A stretch of 42,306 bases of DNA from Planctomycetota bacterium (GTDB taxonomy: Bacteria; Planctomycetota; Planctomycetia; Planctomycetales; Planctomycetaceae). The stretch lies in assembly GCA_027624335.1 (NCBI GenBank), contig JAQBWV010000025.1:1-42306 (forward strand). Direction: 5' to 3'. The translations under genes were made by a program, and so were the position numbers. Under the pieces are notes generated by a model. It did not search any database, was not told the DNA's origin, and saw only the letters and a list, made by a program, of their open reading frames with translations. This document shows, piece by piece, positions 39,653 to 42,306 of the stretch (its first letter is position 1; each line of letters begins with the position of its first letter).

Positions 39653-39724
39653 AACCCACGAAGTACACAAACAGACGCGAAAAAGAGTTCAATTCTTTCG
39701 TGTGTTTCTGTGTATTTCGTGGTT
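39653..39724. repeat. Palindromic intergenic repeat related to 12307-12379
   Basis: The left arm begins AACCCACGAAGTACACAAAC and the right arm ends GTGTATTTCGTGGTT; they are complementary over about 30 bases with several mismatches. The TTTCGTGGTT end and the CACGAA core match the palindrome at 12307-12379. It lies in the 316-bp gap between the divergent ManD-like and mandelate-racemase-like genes, which otherwise holds no gene. Confidence 0.82.
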
Positions 39725-39817
39725 GCCTTAATTGTTGAACCCGGACAGCGCGGTGGACATCCGCGTCCTGATGTTGAAAGTTCTTGAACCAATAAACCTG
39801 ATCAGAGAGTCCTCGCC

Positions 39818-41065
39818 ATGAAAGTTGAATCGATCGAACGTATCTGGGTTGACCTCCCGTTGAAGGAAGTTCCCTTTCGAAACATGGTGCGCGAGATCCC
39901 TCACTGGTCGCTCTTTGAAATCTGCAAAGTCACCTTGAGCAACGGCGTCGAAGGCGTCGGCGAGACGATGCCCTACTACACGTGGGGCACCGTCACCGAC
40001 GAAGCCGTTCAACGAGCCAGCGGCAGGCACGCGGCGACGATCATGTGGGACGACTCACTGGGAGCCGGTTTGCAGATGGCGTTGTTCGATGCCGTCGCGA
40101 AGTCGATGGATGCTCCGGTTTGGGCACTGCTCGGTGAGAAAGTCAGGACTCATGCTCACGTTGGATGGTGGGCAATTGACATGCCGGCGGAAGACTGGAT
40201 CAGTGAATGCGAGGAAGCGGCTGCCAGCGGCTATACAACGTTTAAGACAAAGGCACGCCCGTGGTTCGATCTTGAAGATCAGGTGAAGCGACTTTCTGAA
40301 GCCGTGCCCGACCACTTTCTGCTGGACCTTGACTTCAACGACTTCGGATTGGACCCGGCTGTCGTTCGACCTCTGTGCAAACGACTGGAGCAATATTCAA
40401 AGATTGCGATCTGGGAGAGCCCCATCCAGCAGGAAGACGTCGAAGGCAACCGCATGCTGAGGCAGCATCTGAGTATTCCGATTGCACAGCACATCGGACG
40501 ACCGGCGTTCGAGACGCAGATTCGTCGCGACATCTGCGACGGCTTTGTCATGGAAGGCGGCGTTACCCATGCCATAGGTCGCGGCAGAACCTGCGCCGAG
40601 TTTAACAAACCGTTCTGGCTGCAGTGGGTCGGCTCGAACCTCGGTGCGACTTTCTGCCTGCACGTGCAGGCGGCACTGTCTCACGCTCGCTGGCCGGCGA
40701 TCCATTGCAATCACATGTATCCCGAACAGTTCGTGCAGGAGCCGTGGACTGTTTCCAACGGAATGGCCGAAATTCCAGACAGGCCAGGCATTGGAGTCAC
40801 TATGGACTGGGATGTCGTCGAGAAATTCCGTATCGAACCGAAGTCTCGTCCGTATCCGTATCCCGGACTTCTAATGAGACTCGACTGGCCGAGCGGTTGC
40901 AGGTCGTACTTCACCCACGCGCAGCAGCTGTGGGATGCCTTCAAAGCCGGCGACCTGCCCGCCTTCGCGCGCGGAGTTCATCTCGTGCATATCGAAGAGA
41001 ACTCGCCGGAATGGTCCGAATACTATGGTCGAGCGAGCCTCGCCCCGATCCACGAACCCGCGTAG
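39818..41065 (+). CDS. Mandelate racemase/muconate lactonizing enzyme family protein
   Basis: This 415-residue protein of the enolase superfamily is probably cytoplasmic. The catalytic K-x-K motif is K143-T-K145 in TTFKTKARPW. Metal ligands fit D170 or D172 (LLDLDFND) and E200 (AIWESP); a third carboxylate and the His of the second half are less clear (AQHIGRPA; DGFVMEGGVTHAIG). Such enzymes abstract the proton alpha to a carboxylate of sugar acids (racemase, dehydratase or cycloisomerase). The C-terminus is longer than usual by about 40 residues. The ATG at 39818 follows the palindrome gap directly. It is divergent from the ManD-like gene and followed 89 bp later by the universal-stress-like gene. 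The substrate is unknown. Confidence 0.87.
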   Translation: MKVESIERIWVDLPLKEVPFRNMVREIPHWSLFEICKVTLSNGVEGVGETMPYYTWGTVTDEAVQRASGRHAATIMWDDSLGAGLQMALFDAVAKSMDAPVWALLGEKVRTHAHVGWWAIDMPAEDWISECEEAAASGYTTFKTKARPWFDLEDQVKRLSEAVPDHFLLDLDFNDFGLDPAVVRPLCKRLEQYSKIAIWESPIQQEDVEGNRMLRQHLSIPIAQHIGRPAFETQIRRDICDGFVMEGGVTHAIGRGRTCAEFNKPFWLQWVGSNLGATFCLHVQAALSHARWPAIHCNHMYPEQFVQEPWTVSNGMAEIPDRPGIGVTMDWDVVEKFRIEPKSRPYPYPGLLMRLDWPSGCRSYFTHAQQLWDAFKAGDLPAFARGVHLVHIEENSPEWSEYYGRASLAPIHEPA

Positions 41066-41154
41066 GTCAGCACACTTTTGCGGTCGACCGAGAGCAGGGC
41101 CTCACTATACTGACGGGCCCCACACAGATTGATCCCATAAGAAGAGACGATGTG

Positions 41155-42006
41155 ATGGACCATATCGACGAGTTTGAATCACTGTTTCGTCGCGCGGAAC
41201 GGGAGTCGTTTCAGCACGTGACGATTCCCATCGAGTCGGTCGCCTTCATCACGGACCAGACTGCAGAAGAGTCCGGGCGTCGACGACACGAATTGCTGGC
41301 GTTTCTGCCGATGCTCAAAGACGTAAACAGCTGGCGGGAAATCAGTGGCGATCAGTACTCGAACGTTGCGGAACTGCTGACGAAGCTTGATGAACAACAG
41401 ACGGACCTGGTCATTACTTATCGGCATCTTCAGGAGCAGTCGCTGGTTCCTCAGCACAGCCTGGGTGTGTATCTCGATGTGCTGAGCCAGGTGGCGACGA
41501 TTCCGGTACTCGTTCTGCCAGGGACGTCAGCGCATCCGAAGACACTGACGGGAAATATCTGCGATCGAGTCATGGTGGTAGCCGATCACATCTCGGGCGA
41601 CAACGGCCTGATCAACTACGGTTCCCGCATGTGCCCTGATGATGGAACGCTGTGGCTGTGCCATGTTGAGGACGATTCAGTTTTCGAACGCTACATGCGA
41701 ATCATCGAGCGCATTCCGCAGATCGATTCCGAGCAGGCTCGGCAACTCATCGAATTCACCCTACTGAAAGAAGCCCAGGATTTTATCGACACCTGCATCG
41801 CCGAGCTGAAGACTTCGCGACCTTCGGTCGATTACAAGAACCGAGTGACTCGCGGGCATTTTCTGAAGCAGTACGCCGGTTTGATCCAAGCTGGCGAAAT
41901 CGATCTGCTCGTTACAAACACCCGCGACCATGATCAGTTGGCGATGCACGGAATGGCGTACTCGCTGAGTGTTGAGTTGATCGACACCGCCATGTTGCTG
42001 CTCTGA
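41155..42006 (+). CDS. Tandem universal-stress-like (UspA-fold) protein
   Basis: This 283-residue cytoplasmic protein reads as two UspA-type Rossmann-like domains. Domain 1 ends with TDLVITYRHLQEQSLVPQHS and then TIPVLVLPG, in the place of the usual GxxG-S-x-V-x-H-P-V-L-V-V end. Domain 2 begins ICDRVMVVADHISGDNG and ends EIDLLVTNTRDHDQLAMHGM before a final AMLLL strand. The classical ATP-binding G-2x-G-9x-G(S/T) motif is not clear in either, so nucleotide binding is uncertain. The ATG at 41155 is preferred (AAGAG about 8 bases upstream); the frame runs open far upstream into the preceding gene but is not coding there. The next gene is a transporter 113 bp downstream, and such pairs often regulate ion transport. 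Confidence 0.6.
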   Translation: MDHIDEFESLFRRAERESFQHVTIPIESVAFITDQTAEESGRRRHELLAFLPMLKDVNSWREISGDQYSNVAELLTKLDEQQTDLVITYRHLQEQSLVPQHSLGVYLDVLSQVATIPVLVLPGTSAHPKTLTGNICDRVMVVADHISGDNGLINYGSRMCPDDGTLWLCHVEDDSVFERYMRIIERIPQIDSEQARQLIEFTLLKEAQDFIDTCIAELKTSRPSVDYKNRVTRGHFLKQYAGLIQAGEIDLLVTNTRDHDQLAMHGMAYSLSVELIDTAMLLL

Positions 42007-42118
42007 CTGAAGCGCCTAAGTTATTTCGGGACAAGTCCTGATCGACAGACAGACAGACCAGCCGTTTCAGTCAGAGCTGACAGAAGTGCCGACGTTACCT
42101 GCTGAAAGGATCTCACGG

Positions 42119-42306
42119 ATGAACTTGCTGGTCCTTGCGGCTGAACAGGCTGAAGCGGTTGTACCTATCGTCCACGAGGTACCCGGTTGGGTGACAGCTC
42201 TCTTCGGGCTGATCCTGGCAGCGATGATTGCGTCGCTGGCGCTCGAAGAGAAGATCCACGCGAAGAAGTCGATCATCGTTGGGGCGTACGCTGGACTGTG
42301 CCTGAT
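42119..42306 (+). CDS. Ion transporter N-terminus (cut by window end)
   Basis: The first 62 codons of a membrane protein are present. After a short polar start (MNLLVLAAEQAEAVVPIVHE) comes a first hydrophobic helix (VTALFGLILAAMIASLAL), then the basic turn EEKIHAKKS and the start of a second helix (IIVGAYAGLCL). This layout resembles the IT superfamily (NhaD or ArsB type sodium:proton or arsenite transporters), but the diagnostic part is beyond the window. AAAGGA lies about 9 bases before the ATG at 42119. It follows the universal-stress-like gene and may be in one transcript with it. Confidence 0.55.
   Translation, partial: MNLLVLAAEQAEAVVPIVHEVPGWVTALFGLILAAMIASLALEEKIHAKKSIIVGAYAGLCL

Noticed and set aside
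40624..41154. Long upstream extension of the universal-stress-like frame
   Set aside because: It overlaps the enolase-superfamily gene in another frame and has no family similarity; the gene starts at 41155.

Overview
The window looks like part of a planctomycete chromosome (order Planctomycetales). The evidence is its protein content: a PSD1 protein (planctomycete cytochrome-C domain plus DUF1549/DUF1553) followed by a DUF1501 protein, a second Tat-exported DUF1501, two formylglycine-type sulfatases, a Tat-exported Gfo/Idh/MocA oxidoreductase, and a Ser/Thr kinase with the planctomycete-style N-terminus and a DWG motif. Gene density is moderate, many intergenic gaps are 200-500 bp, and these gaps carry palindromic repeats. 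I saw no rRNA, tRNA, CRISPR array, integrase or complete insertion sequence.

Layout. (1) 1-5256: PSD1-DUF1501 pair on the minus strand. (2) 5257-9551: a repeat-rich gap, a small DUF1294 membrane protein, a PhyH-type dioxygenase divergent from a secreted alpha/beta hydrolase, a UxuA-like mannonate dehydratase, and an IS5-type transposase remnant. (3) 9552-14793: a sulfatase and an AraD1/GguC-like protein, divergent from a large DUF3604 protein across a long palindrome. (4) 14937-17674: an MFS transporter lacking its first helix, back to back with a GNAT-nitrilase fusion gene broken by a one-base frameshift; this block looks decayed. (5) 17891-21369: Gfo/Idh/MocA oxidoreductase, DUF1501, and a secreted phosphatase-like protein. 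(6) 21740-30345: membrane Ser/Thr kinase followed by core genes hisS, argJ, an inositol-monophosphatase-like gene and ligA. (7) 30518-34983: STAS-like protein, HPF/RaiA-like protein, four-CBS protein, a divergent hemerythrin-like helical protein and a small TPR-like protein, which together read as a stress or ribosome-hibernation cluster. (8) 35273-42306: PAC2-family protein, second sulfatase, two divergent enolase-superfamily enzymes (one ManD-like), a tandem universal-stress-like protein and the start of an ion transporter cut by the window end.

How the genes fit together. The outer parts of the window serve extracytoplasmic breakdown of sulfated polysaccharide and use of sugar acids: exported sulfatases, PSD1/DUF1501, AraD1-like, UxuA-like and ManD-like enzymes. 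The centre holds translation, arginine and DNA-ligation genes. The strongest candidate for an under-described system is the 30.5-33.2 kb group, which combines ribosome binding (HPF), nucleotide sensing (CBS), partner switching (STAS) and possible oxygen or metal sensing (hemerythrin-like). Functions are assigned by reading motifs in translated sequence; no database search was run.
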